From Vibrio quintilis (GTDB lineage: Bacteria > Pseudomonadota > Gammaproteobacteria > Enterobacterales > Vibrionaceae), in the NCBI RefSeq assembly GCF_024529975.1, contig NZ_AP024898.1:868001-932000 (forward strand): a stretch of DNA of 64,000 nt, written 5' to 3'. Both the position numbers and the translations under genes were made by a program. Shown here piece by piece: positions 28,318 through 37,255 of this stretch. How positions within the stretch are numbered: the stretch's first letter is position 1; every line of letters starts with the position of its first letter. The notes under the pieces were generated by a model. It made no database searches, was not told where the DNA came from, and saw only the letters and a list, made by a program, of their open reading frames with translations.

Positions 28318-30165
28318 TTATGCGGAATCCTGATGGTGCTCAACCCGGCTCATCACACAATTTCTGCCATTATTCTTCGCCTCATAGAGATAATAATCGG
28401 CTTTTTCCAGAATACTCTGTAAAGATTGTTCCGGATTCATTTCTTCAACCCCCAAACTAACCGTCAGCCGGCCGGCATCAGGAAAATGATGTGTTGCCAC
28501 TTTCATTCTGATTTTTTCAGCAAGCACCACTGCATCATTTAAAGCGGTTTCAGGACACACAATCATAAACTCTTCCCCGCCCCAGCGGCCGACATCATCA
28601 ACCATCCGGGTCGACTGATTCAGCACAATAGCCAGCTGATAAAGCACCTTGTCACCAATGAAATGTCCGTAGTTATCATTCACCTGCTTAAAAAAATCAA
28701 CATCGATCATAATCACTGAGCAGGTTGTTCCATAACGCTTCATCCGCTCATATTCCTGACTTAGGCATTTATTCAGCTTTGCCCGGTTATGAATTTCCGT
28801 TAAGGAATCGATTTCAACCATCACTTCAAGCTGCTTTTTATCTGTTTTATCTGTCGAGATAGACATATATCCCTGCAGTTCACGCCGTTCACCATAAATT
28901 GGAATCACAGTGCTGAACAGCCAGAATTCTTTACCGCGTTTGGAAATATAATGTACTTCTCCCTGCCACGGCAGACCCGCTTCAAGCACACTTTTTATAT
29001 GCGCAATACTGGAATCCGATTTATTGAAATTCAGTACAGTCGACAGCTTTCCGGTTAATTCAGACTCACTGTACTGACTGAGTAAACAAAATGCCTGATT
29101 ACACCGGGTAATGACACCATACCGGTCCGTTTCAAATACCGGAACATATTGATCTAACAGTCGCATATAAGTATTTTTTTCTTTTGAAACTGTCTTTAAT
29201 TTATCAACCGTACGGGATGGACCAATTGCAATAATAATTCCAAAGCAAAAGGAAAAAATAATCACAATAACAAAAATTTCTACTACAACAGCGTTGTACC
29301 AGTCCGACTTTTCCCGGAGAAACTCTGAACTGGCACGACAAAAAAGCATTAAGCCCTGCCCGCTATACAACGTACCCAGTGGCATGAAAGAGAAACCTTT
29401 CAGTTTGAGTTGCTGTTCTGAACGGATGTCACTGATGCCAAATGTACTCTGAAAAAATTTAGCCTCTCCCTGACTTATCGAATCCATTTGATCTGAAGAG
29501 AATAATATTTTCCCTTTTTGATCAGTTATATAAATATCCAGACTGTCATCACCGGTTAAAAAATTCAGCAGGGTGTCAATGTCAAAATAGAACACAACAC
29601 TCCCGGAATACTGTTGATTGGTGTACAGCGGGTAACTGGCATATAACATATGAAAAAAATTACTGCCGCTAAACAGGCTGTGGCTGGATATGATCTCAGA
29701 AAACCATATATGATGGCTCATTTTAGAAGACAGCCGGGGAATATATTCACGGTGTGTCCCTTTCAGAGAATGATCATTCTGCAAACTCTGCTCACGACGA
29801 TATAATGACAGTAAAACCTGATTATCCTGATCAAGTAACTCAGCCCGGTAAAAAGAGGGGTCTATACTGATTATATTCTTCATCAGATTATTGACCGGTA
29901 GTAAATTTGTCTCTTTTCTATCTGCCAGATAATTATTTATTTCATGACTGTTTACTAATGTATTTACGACATGCGTCGCAGAGAAAGAAAACCTTTGTAA
30001 TACAGAAAAAATGTGTTTCTGCTGAAAAACAACCGCATCCCTGATCGAATTTTCAAGTATTGGCTTTTCACTCTGACTAATCAGATATAAAAACAGAGTG
30101 ATAATACACATACCAAACATCATGAAATAAAGAATAAATCTTCGGTAAACACTTTTTCTGATCAC
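28318..30165 (-). CDS. Membrane diguanylate cyclase: Cache-like - PAS - GGDEF
   Basis: A 615-residue c-di-GMP synthase. Transmembrane helix 1 is near residues 9-30, followed by a 250-residue extracytoplasmic Cache-type sensor. Transmembrane helix 2 is near 287-310. A PAS domain (about 335-450: LDQYVPVFETDRYGVITRCNQAF, EVHYISKRGKEFWLFSTVIPIYG) follows, then the GGDEF domain with the active-site GGEEF near residue 528. The inhibitory site RMVD lies five residues before it, so product inhibition is expected. The gene is monocistronic, reading toward yfhM, with no clear terminator. Confidence 0.93.
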   Translation of the reverse strand: MIRKSVYRRFILYFMMFGMCIITLFLYLISQSEKPILENSIRDAVVFQQKHIFSVLQRFSFSATHVVNTLVNSHEINNYLADRKETNLLPVNNLMKNIISIDPSFYRAELLDQDNQVLLSLYRREQSLQNDHSLKGTHREYIPRLSSKMSHHIWFSEIISSHSLFSGSNFFHMLYASYPLYTNQQYSGSVVFYFDIDTLLNFLTGDDSLDIYITDQKGKILFSSDQMDSISQGEAKFFQSTFGISDIRSEQQLKLKGFSFMPLGTLYSGQGLMLFCRASSEFLREKSDWYNAVVVEIFVIVIIFSFCFGIIIAIGPSRTVDKLKTVSKEKNTYMRLLDQYVPVFETDRYGVITRCNQAFCLLSQYSESELTGKLSTVLNFNKSDSSIAHIKSVLEAGLPWQGEVHYISKRGKEFWLFSTVIPIYGERRELQGYMSISTDKTDKKQLEVMVEIDSLTEIHNRAKLNKCLSQEYERMKRYGTTCSVIMIDVDFFKQVNDNYGHFIGDKVLYQLAIVLNQSTRMVDDVGRWGGEEFMIVCPETALNDAVVLAEKIRMKVATHHFPDAGRLTVSLGVEEMNPEQSLQSILEKADYYLYEAKNNGRNCVMSRVEHHQDSA

Positions 30166-30187
30166 AAAAGATCCTCTGCAAATAATT

Positions 30188-30225
30188 TACCCAAGCAACC
30201 TGCATCTTCAGGTTGTTTGGGTATA
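30188..30225. repeat. Dispersed palindromic repeat, copy 4
   Basis: acccaagcaacctgcatctt followed by caggttgtttgggtata, nearly identical to copy 2. It is located just upstream of the diguanylate cyclase start. Confidence 0.85.
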
Positions 30226-30446
30226 GATCGTTATCTGATGCTAAACCCTTCGTTTGTTCATATCACTCAATGATGACAATAATTCAACAACCAAGGCATC
30301 AAAGTTTTTATTCATTCTCAGCTAAAGCGTAGTCAGCGATCGATATAAAATCAAAATGTTAACCGGAATTCATTGCAATACCCGGACTGTCCGGTGACTG
30401 CCGAATCAAAGTCCACATCAATTGAATGTTGAGCTGAAATGCAGCT
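30226..30446. other. Intergenic region between two repeat copies
   Basis: About 220 bp with no supported gene, lying between repeat copy 4 and the terminator of the OmpA-tail gene. I see no operator or RNA here. Confidence 0.4.
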
Positions 30447-30479
30447 ATAAAAAAAGCAGCCCACTGCAAGGCTGCTTTG
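30447..30479 (-). terminator. Rho-independent terminator of the OmpA-tail membrane gene
   Basis: On the minus strand AAAGCAGCC / GGCTGCTTT pairs around ttgcagtg and runs into TTTTTTT. A copy of the dispersed repeat lies between this hairpin and the stop codon. Confidence 0.8.
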
Positions 30480-30520
30480 TATACCCAAGCAACCTGAAGA
30501 TGCAGGGTTGCTTGGGTATA
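30480..30520. repeat. Dispersed palindromic repeat, copy 5
   Basis: tatacccaagcaacctgaag then atgcagggttgcttgggtat forms a long near-perfect inverted repeat inside the 3' untranslated region of the OmpA-tail gene. Confidence 0.85.
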
Positions 30521-30543
30521 TCCCGTTTTTGCCTGGATATAGA

Positions 30544-31887
30544 TTAATGTTTCAGATGAATTCTGATCAGAACTTTCCGGCTGTCACTTTCGTGGTTTGA
30601 TAACTCACCACGAATCATCATTTTTTTACCCAGCCAGGAAGCATATTTTTTCAGTTCTTTACTTTCAAAAATAACATCAGATACAGCCAGAGCACGTTTC
30701 ACAGAAAGGTCATAGTTGTAACGATATGCATCTGAATCATCTTTTGAACCTTTCCACTCTTCACTGGACAGTCCGATAATTTCTACCGACTGAATCAATG
30801 AATCATTTTCAGACAGCACTTTCAATAATGGTTGTAATGTTGAAATCAGAACCCGTTGATATTTTTGAGAAACCTCATATTCACCGACCTTAAAGTTCCC
30901 ATAAGAACCATGAAAATTAAGCTGCAGCCGGGATTGATTAAACACAACTTTATCTTTTTCAAACGTATCAGTACAGGACAAAGAAATAGCTTCAACCAAA
31001 TCGCTGATATCCCGGTTCAGCTGCATTTTCTCAATATGGAAAGCACCTGATGGCAGCGCAAGATGAACTCGTCTGCTTTGATCTTTCATGCTGATCAGGC
31101 TTGTATCACCGACACCGGTGAAAAGCACATCGACATGATCCAGCCGGCCATAATCCTGATTTAAAGAGTCTGCTGTGTAGTTTGAAAGTTCATTCTGATG
31201 GATTGCATCATTTACTACGGGAAGATATTTCTGATCAACAAATAAAGAAACATTGCTATTTCTTATACCGGTCTGCTCCATCACCGTAATTAATGCATGA
31301 TGAAACACATGATTAAGCACAAGATAAGGAGACACTAAAATAGCCATCGCCACTAAAGTCACAGGAATATTTTTATTCTTATAAGCTGCATAGATTCTGC
31401 AGGTTATTCCAACATAAATGAAACAAACTAAGATCTCCACAGTTGCAAGCATAGTCAGTTGATTAATTACTGCATAATGGTAAATAAAAGGTGTCAGGAT
31501 AACTAAACTAATCAACCCAATAAAATAAAGTGAAGAAATTGAATTATCTTTAATAAATTTATTAATCATACCGGATAATACCATCCATCGTAATTGTTTC
31601 TCTTTTTTAGTCACAGAAAGAGATTTCAATAAAAATGATGGTAACCGATATAAAATAACAATGGTGTTAACCAGCGCTGAAGCTGATATTGAAAAGATGG
31701 TAATATTTAATGTGATAAGAATTCCTGAAACAGCAAAAATAAACAGCAGAAATATTCCGTCACCAAACTGTATATTTTTCGGATAGAAATCAACAATAGA
31801 ACAATATGACAGAAAGGCGATTGCTCCAAGAGCAAGACTAACCTGAAGAAACAGCGTCATCCATTTATTCATCTTTAATATATTCAT
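30544..31887 (-). CDS. Orphan polytopic membrane protein with OmpA-like C-terminus
   Basis: I do not recognise this 447-residue protein. The N-terminal half holds about five hydrophobic segments (about residues 9-30, 40-75, 118-137, 143-165 and 172-195). The rest is soluble. The C-terminal 120 residues (IQSVEIIGLSSEEW, YNYDLSVKRALAVSDVIF, MMIRGELSNHESDSRKVLIRI) resemble the OmpA/MotB peptidoglycan-binding fold, which fits a periplasmic placement. Multi-span anchors are unusual for this domain, which normally follows one helix. No MotA-like or ZorA-like partner is adjacent. A wall-linked sensor or structural role is conceivable. The AT-rich composition differs from its neighbours. Confidence 0.65.
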   Translation of the reverse strand: MNILKMNKWMTLFLQVSLALGAIAFLSYCSIVDFYPKNIQFGDGIFLLFIFAVSGILITLNITIFSISASALVNTIVILYRLPSFLLKSLSVTKKEKQLRWMVLSGMINKFIKDNSISSLYFIGLISLVILTPFIYHYAVINQLTMLATVEILVCFIYVGITCRIYAAYKNKNIPVTLVAMAILVSPYLVLNHVFHHALITVMEQTGIRNSNVSLFVDQKYLPVVNDAIHQNELSNYTADSLNQDYGRLDHVDVLFTGVGDTSLISMKDQSRRVHLALPSGAFHIEKMQLNRDISDLVEAISLSCTDTFEKDKVVFNQSRLQLNFHGSYGNFKVGEYEVSQKYQRVLISTLQPLLKVLSENDSLIQSVEIIGLSSEEWKGSKDDSDAYRYNYDLSVKRALAVSDVIFESKELKKYASWLGKKMMIRGELSNHESDSRKVLIRIHLKH

Positions 31888-32081
31888 TCTTATTTCATAC
31901 CTAGCTAACTTAAAGTAATCATATATCCGGCTCTGTCTGACAGAGAGATATATATGAACTGACCAATACAGAATACTTCGTTTCTTTGATGGTCATTTGC
32001 CCTATTCAGTCACATCAAAACAATACCCAAAGATCAACAAACCTCAGTTAAACCAGATACTTTCTGATGTATCTTTCAATA
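31888..32081. other. Intergenic region upstream of the OmpA-tail gene
   Basis: AT-rich sequence that presumably holds the promoter of the minus-strand OmpA-tail gene. A perfect 9-bp inverted pair AGCGAAAGC / GCTTTCGCT begins just beyond it at 32091-32099 and 32151-32159. Confidence 0.35.
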
Positions 32082-32195
32082 ATGAGTGAAAGCGAAAGCA
32101 TGTTAGCGATTCAACATAAGATAGTCAAACCACGGCGTCAGGCGCACAAAGCTTTCGCTGAAGATAAAATACAACAAAATCGGATGAGAAAATGA
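32082..32195 (+). CDS. Candidate small basic ORF (37 residues)
   Basis: An open frame starting ATG AGT GAA encodes MSESESMLAIQHKIVKPRRQ and continues through a lysine/arginine-rich tail to RMRK. No clear ribosome-binding site is seen. A strong 12-bp hairpin begins 42 bp after the stop. It could be a real small protein or a chance frame; I recognise no family. Confidence 0.2.
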   Translation: MSESESMLAIQHKIVKPRRQAHKAFAEDKIQQNRMRK

Positions 32196-32236
32196 CTAAT
32201 CAATCAAACTAATCCGGACGGACAGACGGACAGGCC

Positions 32237-32267
32237 GAGAGCCGTACATTCTGTTTGTACGGCTCTC
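32237..32267. terminator. Strong hairpin between convergent small genes
   Basis: GAGAGCCGTACA / TGTACGGCTCTC forms a perfect 12-bp stem with a 7-nt loop. There is no proper T-tract on either strand, so it may be a terminator of another kind, an RNA stabiliser or a protein site. Confidence 0.5.
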
Positions 32268-32318
32268 ATCGTATTCAGAAAAATGCTGCCAGCCATTGAA
32301 GCGGCAACATCTCCTTAT

Positions 32319-32414
32319 TTATAAACTTAAATAAGGAAGAAGATAAGCCAACAGTGACCAGATACCAATCCAACTGATGACGGCAAATATTTCTAACCAG
32401 TTTTGATGTCCCAC
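32319..32414 (-). CDS. Small single-span membrane protein (31 residues)
   Basis: A GTG-initiated frame sits behind an ideal AGGAGGA ribosome-binding site (about 4 nt spacing). It encodes VGHQNWLEIFAVISWIGIWS followed by LLAYLLPYLSL, essentially one transmembrane helix with aromatic ends. It is too short for ordinary gene callers. It lies 91 bp downstream of the 5'-nucleotidase on the same strand and may be co-transcribed with it. Its features match small membrane subunits or regulators, but no partner can be named. Confidence 0.6.
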   Translation of the reverse strand: MGHQNWLEIFAVISWIGIWSLLAYLLPYLSL

Positions 32415-32505
32415 AGTTCCTCCTGTTTGCAGAAGAGAAATCACTCCAGAACATAGCAATTTTCATACCACTTTCATCAACTTAAGATTGTTTAACGGCA
32501 TCTCC

Positions 32506-34242
32506 TCACGCTTTGTTAAGAGCATCCTGTAACTGAGCAACATTCGCCTGCGAAATATCAGCACAACCAAGCCATTCCATAAACGCATCCGCCATCGAGT
32601 ATTGGGAAATATATTTCGGTCTGACAACATCAACAATCGCATCATAACCTTCTTTCCCTTTCATGGTATAAGCTGATGATGTACCACAATAAACTGATGA
32701 TGGTTCAACATTTATCCATTGATTATCCCGATATATTTTTAGTCCGGTAATCCGTTTTCCTGCGCTTTGATCCGGGTCATAGCCGAAGTCCAGGCCATAA
32801 CAATATGGATAACTTCCGGTCCCGGTTCCTTTCACGCCATTATCCAGCGCATTATCAATCGCACCTTCCAGAGTCCTTAACAGCGTCTCACCGGTAATAT
32901 AATAAACACCAATCGGAATCGCGAATGGCAATAATTTACCGGCAATATCGGCAACCGTAATGTCACCGGCAGGTAAAGAGCAGCGAACACCACCAGCATT
33001 ATGAATCCCGAACTCAGCAGGAAACCCCTGCAGTCTCATCACATGTACAAATGACTGAGCCACTAAAGGCGCAATTTCACTTCCTCCGTCAGGACCAGGT
33101 AATCTGGTGTGATAGAGCGAATTTTTCAGGCTAGTAATTTTTTCTATTTCCTGCTGCCTGACGACCGGCAGGTAGCGACGGTGCAGAATCTCCTGTATCA
33201 CAGGATGTTTCGGGCAGTTTGCAATCAGCGTGTGTTGTTCTAAATAATCTTTCACCCGGGCATAAACCTGTTGATCAATCGTCGCTTCCCGGGCCGCATC
33301 CACAAATAACCGCCGCCCGGTCAACAGTTCATTTCTGCCTTCAAACCGGATTACCCGTCCGGAGGCATCAAAGTCAATATGACAGTGGCCAAGCGCCAGC
33401 GCATGCAAACCGGACTGAACAATATATGTATCTCCGATCCGGATACCATATGGATCTGACTTTTCAAGTCCGATATCAGAAAAATCACCCTGAAGAATAT
33501 GAGAATGACCGCCAATAATTAAACTGATACCCGGCACCAATTCCGCCAGCTGTATATCCGCTTCATAACCAAGGTGGCTTAATAAAATGATCTTATTAAT
33601 GCCCTGCTCACGAATGGCCCTGACAGTATTTTCAGCGACCAGAGAAGAAAGGACGAATGGCGTATCCGGATCCGGATTTGAAATTTCATCCATCCGGTCC
33701 AGAGATAAACCAAATATCGCGACCGGTTCCTGATTCATCGTCCGCACTATCCACCGGGCAGTTTGAGTACCGGTATCGTAACTGTAGACATTCGGGCATG
33801 AAGATAAGGTATCTGTTTTTTCCATATCTTCACCACTTAAGTCCCAGTTACCGGACAACAGCGGAAAATCAATATTTTGTGCAAACCGGGCCACACTATG
33901 ATTCCCCAGATCCAGCTCATGATTTCCGACGGTCATTGCGTCAATACCGAGGGCATTCAGGAGCTCCGCATTGGCTTCTCCTTTAAATAAAGAGAAATAC
34001 AACGTACCCTGAAAACAATCTCCGGCATGGAGTAATAAAAAGGCCCGTTCTTGCTCAGCTGCTTCAGCTCTGAGCTGCTCAGCACGCGAGGCAATCCGCG
34101 CAAAGCCGCCAGCACTGACATAAGGTGAAACGGTTTCACCATCAATCGTGAGTTTCAGTTGCAATGACGAGGGTTCAAAATATGAATGGGTATCATTCAA
34201 ATGAGCAATAGTGACAGACAGGGGACGATTTGTATTAGACAT
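32506..34242 (-). CDS. 5'-nucleotidase / metallophosphatase of the UshA family, no signal peptide
   Basis: A 578-residue two-domain enzyme. The N-terminal calcineurin-like phosphoesterase keeps its metal ligands in IAHLNDTHSYF, LLLHAGDCFQG, VGNHELDLGN, ILLSHLGYEAD and GGHSHILQG. The C-terminal 5'-nucleotidase domain supplies substrate residues (NAGGVRCSLPAGDITVADI, ETLLRTLEGAIDNAL). It should hydrolyse nucleotides or other phosphate esters. Family members are usually periplasmic with a leader, but this one starts MSNTNRPLSVTIAHLNDTH, going straight into the catalytic domain, so it appears cytoplasmic. It is followed by the 31-residue membrane ORF. Confidence 0.9.
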   Translation of the reverse strand: MSNTNRPLSVTIAHLNDTHSYFEPSSLQLKLTIDGETVSPYVSAGGFARIASRAEQLRAEAAEQERAFLLLHAGDCFQGTLYFSLFKGEANAELLNALGIDAMTVGNHELDLGNHSVARFAQNIDFPLLSGNWDLSGEDMEKTDTLSSCPNVYSYDTGTQTARWIVRTMNQEPVAIFGLSLDRMDEISNPDPDTPFVLSSLVAENTVRAIREQGINKIILLSHLGYEADIQLAELVPGISLIIGGHSHILQGDFSDIGLEKSDPYGIRIGDTYIVQSGLHALALGHCHIDFDASGRVIRFEGRNELLTGRRLFVDAAREATIDQQVYARVKDYLEQHTLIANCPKHPVIQEILHRRYLPVVRQQEIEKITSLKNSLYHTRLPGPDGGSEIAPLVAQSFVHVMRLQGFPAEFGIHNAGGVRCSLPAGDITVADIAGKLLPFAIPIGVYYITGETLLRTLEGAIDNALDNGVKGTGTGSYPYCYGLDFGYDPDQSAGKRITGLKIYRDNQWINVEPSSVYCGTSSAYTMKGKEGYDAIVDVVRPKYISQYSMADAFMEWLGCADISQANVAQLQDALNKA

Positions 34243-34571
34243 GACACCTCTTTAAAACGCTTTCTTCAGATCATAGTCACTCAATCATGACAGACATATG
34301 ACATTTCCCGGTTATCACAGCGTCCGGTGACGCTTCATCATGGGTTGTTTTATACCCAATGATTGCTGTGTCTCTCACCCGAACTGATAAGGTTTACTGG
34401 TTGATAACTTTCGGCGGGAAACCAGGAGCTGTTTTATACCGGATATGAACTCAATTAAGGGATGTCAGAATGCGCTCTCTTCCCCGATAAATCAAGTACA
34501 CCTGACCGAATTGACCGGAGATAAAGTCTGAAAGTGAGGGTAAACAACGAAAATATAAAGGCTTTTTGTAT
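34243..34571. other. Intergenic region between the nucleotidase and OLD genes
   Basis: About 330 bp between divergent genes. No gene is supported. It must contain both promoters; the only clear structure is the palindrome at 34572. Confidence 0.4.
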
Positions 34572-34591
34572 TATACCCTTATATGGGTATA
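34572..34591. promoter_or_regulatory. Palindrome upstream of the OLD nuclease gene
   Basis: TATACCC-ttatat-GGGTATA is a perfect inverted repeat. It ends 34 bp before the ATG and overlaps the expected promoter, so it could be an operator. Confidence 0.4.
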
Positions 34592-34625
34592 TTCTTAACA
34601 TATAGTCTGCTCAGGAGAGCTGTTT

Positions 34626-36260
34626 ATGCAGTTAGAACGAATAGAAATTTCAGGCTTTCGTGGTATCCGCCGTTTATCATTAAGTTTTAACGAACTCACG
34701 ACACTCATTGGTGAAAACACCTGGGGCAAATCATCTTTACTCGATGCTTTAACAATCGCGCTGCCGCCGGATGGCGCACTTTATGAATTTGATATTCGAG
34801 ATTTTCATGTCGATTACTCAATTTCGTTGCCCCAGACTCAGTCTCTGCAAATTGTACTCAGCTTCGTGACCACCGATAAGGGAGAAATTCATTCAGGCCG
34901 GTATAAAAAACTCAAACCGCTCTGGCAAAGGCTTGCCAACGGACAAAACCAAATCATTTACCGCCTCACCGGAACACGCGAAGCTGAAAATATCCACACG
35001 CAATATAGTTTCCTCGATCAAAACGGTAATCAGCTCTCACTTCATGCCTCTGAAAAACTGGCTCAGGAATTAAGTAGCTTACATCCGGTGTTGAGGATGA
35101 AAGACTCGCGACGCTTTCATCCAATATCTGATAAAAAACATGCCGGGCCAGCTACCCGCACGGAAAAACGAATTAATAATACCTGCCGCAGGCTGATGGC
35201 TATTCCGGGACATGTGAATAAAGGGGAGATTAAAAGCAGCCTGAATGCCGTCAATGCGCTGGTCGAACATTATTTTTCTTTTAAAAACCGCAGTAATAAA
35301 CCTGCGCCTCAGAATTACACCAGTCTTGTGTACGCAAACCCTTCAACCGAAAAGACATTCAGCCAGTTTGTTGAAGAGACGAAAAACCGGCAAACCCGGC
35401 TTTTGCTGATGATTTTGCTCAATGCTTATTTGCAGGCAAAAGGGCCAACGAATCTTCGTCGTTGTGCCAGGCCGGTCCTGATTATTGAAGATCCTGAAGG
35501 CCGTTTACATCCGACGCATCTGGCAAGAGCCTGGAGCCTGCTTCAGTTTTTACCAATGCAGAAAATCCTGACCACTAACAGCGGCGAGCTTTTGGCTGCC
35601 GTCCCAATTAATTCAATCAGGCGATTAGTCCGCTCAGCAGATAAAACTCATACACTGGCCATACCTGACAATATTCTTTCATCTGACGAATTGCGCCGGA
35701 TTGGCTTTCATATTCGCTTTCATCGCTCAAATGCACTGTTTGCAAGATGCTGGCTGCTGGTTGAAGGGGAAACCGAGGTCTGGTTATTCAGTGAATTAGC
35801 CAGACAATGTGGCTATAATCTGATGGCCGAAGGGATTCAGATCATCGAATTCGCTCAGTCAGGGCTGAGACCTCTGATTAAAGTCGCCAAAGCGCTTGCG
35901 ATTGACTGGCATGTCATTACCGATGGTGATTCAGCCGGAAAAAAATATGCCATGACCGTAAGAAAGCAACTGAGTCATGATCTCGAAAGCCACAGGCTGA
36001 CTTCTCTGCCGGACAAAGATATCGAACACTATTTATATGCCAATGGTTTTGAATTTTTCTTTAAGGATTTAATGAAAATACCGCGTAACCACCCGATTCC
36101 GGCCAAAAAAGTAGTGATTAAAGTGTTGAAAAAATATGCCAAACCGGATCTGGCCCTGGAGATCTTATCTTACTGTGAACAACAGGGAACCAACATAATT
36201 CCACCTTTATTAAGAAAAACAATTAAACGGGTTGTTTTAATGGCAAAAGAAAACACATGA
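34626..36260 (+). CDS. ybjD: OLD-family ATPase-TOPRIM nuclease (YbjD-like)
   Basis: A 544-residue protein with an ABC/SMC-type ATPase followed by a TOPRIM nuclease domain. The P-loop GENTWGKSS is at about 29-37. The Walker B-type LIIEDPEGRLHP is near 284, then a TTNSGELL switch. TOPRIM acidic motifs are LLVEGETEVW (near 377) and VITDGDSAGKKYA (near 431). The length and order match E. coli YbjD (DUF2813) rather than GajA, and no UvrD-like GajB gene is adjacent. OLD proteins cleave DNA and some act in phage exclusion; the cellular task here is not known. It starts after CAGGAGAG. Confidence 0.88.
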   Translation: MQLERIEISGFRGIRRLSLSFNELTTLIGENTWGKSSLLDALTIALPPDGALYEFDIRDFHVDYSISLPQTQSLQIVLSFVTTDKGEIHSGRYKKLKPLWQRLANGQNQIIYRLTGTREAENIHTQYSFLDQNGNQLSLHASEKLAQELSSLHPVLRMKDSRRFHPISDKKHAGPATRTEKRINNTCRRLMAIPGHVNKGEIKSSLNAVNALVEHYFSFKNRSNKPAPQNYTSLVYANPSTEKTFSQFVEETKNRQTRLLLMILLNAYLQAKGPTNLRRCARPVLIIEDPEGRLHPTHLARAWSLLQFLPMQKILTTNSGELLAAVPINSIRRLVRSADKTHTLAIPDNILSSDELRRIGFHIRFHRSNALFARCWLLVEGETEVWLFSELARQCGYNLMAEGIQIIEFAQSGLRPLIKVAKALAIDWHVITDGDSAGKKYAMTVRKQLSHDLESHRLTSLPDKDIEHYLYANGFEFFFKDLMKIPRNHPIPAKKVVIKVLKKYAKPDLALEILSYCEQQGTNIIPPLLRKTIKRVVLMAKENT

Positions 36261-36289
36261 ATCAGAACCACTGATGCACCCCGATTGAA

Positions 36290-37195
36290 TCAGGTCAGCA
36301 CCGAACGTCCTTCCATCATGTGCAGGCCTTCTTTAATCACACAATCGACCAAAGGATAGTCATCCATATCATTGCGCCAGATAAATGACAAAGTGCGGTT
36401 CATCATCAATTCCGGGACTTTCAGCTCCACCAGTTCACCCTGCTCAATCAGTGGCTTCACTTCCAGATAAGGTAAACAGCTCAGATAGTCGCCATTCTTC
36501 ACTAAACGGGTCAGAACGGGAACAAAATCATATTCCCGCCAGACATCAAGATGTTGCAGATAAGGATAAATAGCACTTTCAAACACCGCCCTTGTTCCCG
36601 ATCCGGTCTCTCTTAACACCCAGCGGGCTTCTTCAAGCTGTTTAAAATCCACAAACGGTAATTTGGTATAAGGATGATCAGCAGATGCCACGATCGTTAA
36701 ATGATCATTACACCACACTTCCTGCCTGAGACGATGATCATCACAGCGCCCTTCAATAATGCCGATATCACAGCGGTAACTGAGCACATCTTCCAGAACT
36801 GCATGGGAACTTTTTACCGCAACTTTTATCTGTATTTCGGGAAAAGTATGATCAAGCTGGCTGACTAATTCAGGTAATAAGTGTTCTGCCGGGGTCTGAC
36901 TGGCACATACGGATAAATCGCCGCTCAGACTTTGCTGTGCGAAAAAACCCGCCTCAATCTGTCGGGCATCCTGTAACAAACGTTTCGCCCGCGGCCTCAG
37001 CCATAAACCCCAGTGTGTCAGTGACATTCGCTTGCCCTGACGTTCAAACAAAGGACGACCCATCACTTTCTCAAGCTGTGATAATGACATACTTGTTGCC
37101 GACTGCGTCAATGCCAGCTTCTCAGCAGCCAGGCTGACACTGCCACATTCAGCGATTGCATCAAATACTGCAATCTGTTTTAAGGTATATCTCAT
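36290..37195 (-). CDS. LysR-family regulator, YeiE-like
   Basis: A 301-residue LysR-type regulator. The N-terminal winged helix-turn-helix is GSVSLAAEKLALTQSATSMSLSQLEKVMGRPLFER (about residues 17-51), followed by the substrate-binding domain with RCDIGIIEGRC and WVLRETGSGTRAVFE, which closely resembles YeiE. The start at 37195 has AGGAT 6 nt upstream; the open frame extends 30 nt further without support. It is divergent from focA, and the shared 200-bp region contains an unusually good palindrome, so control of focA and of itself is likely. Confidence 0.88.
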   Translation of the reverse strand: MRYTLKQIAVFDAIAECGSVSLAAEKLALTQSATSMSLSQLEKVMGRPLFERQGKRMSLTHWGLWLRPRAKRLLQDARQIEAGFFAQQSLSGDLSVCASQTPAEHLLPELVSQLDHTFPEIQIKVAVKSSHAVLEDVLSYRCDIGIIEGRCDDHRLRQEVWCNDHLTIVASADHPYTKLPFVDFKQLEEARWVLRETGSGTRAVFESAIYPYLQHLDVWREYDFVPVLTRLVKNGDYLSCLPYLEVKPLIEQGELVELKVPELMMNRTLSFIWRNDMDDYPLVDCVIKEGLHMMEGRSVLT

Positions 37196-37255
37196 TGATA
37201 ATCCTGATCTGCTGTCGTCCCTCACGACAATTGGTACTCATTCTACGTCACCCGG

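Noticed and set aside
30544..31887. Zorya-type ZorB component
   Set aside because: ZorB has one membrane helix and is encoded beside ZorA; here there are several helices and no ZorA, ZorC or ZorD gene.
32275..32466. ORF of 63 codons on the minus strand
   Set aside because: The AGGAGGA site and hydrophobic helix support the overlapping 31-residue GTG frame instead.
34626..36260. Gabija-type defence system (GajA-like OLD nuclease)
   Set aside because: No UvrD-like GajB helicase gene is adjacent, and the length and layout fit the solitary YbjD group.
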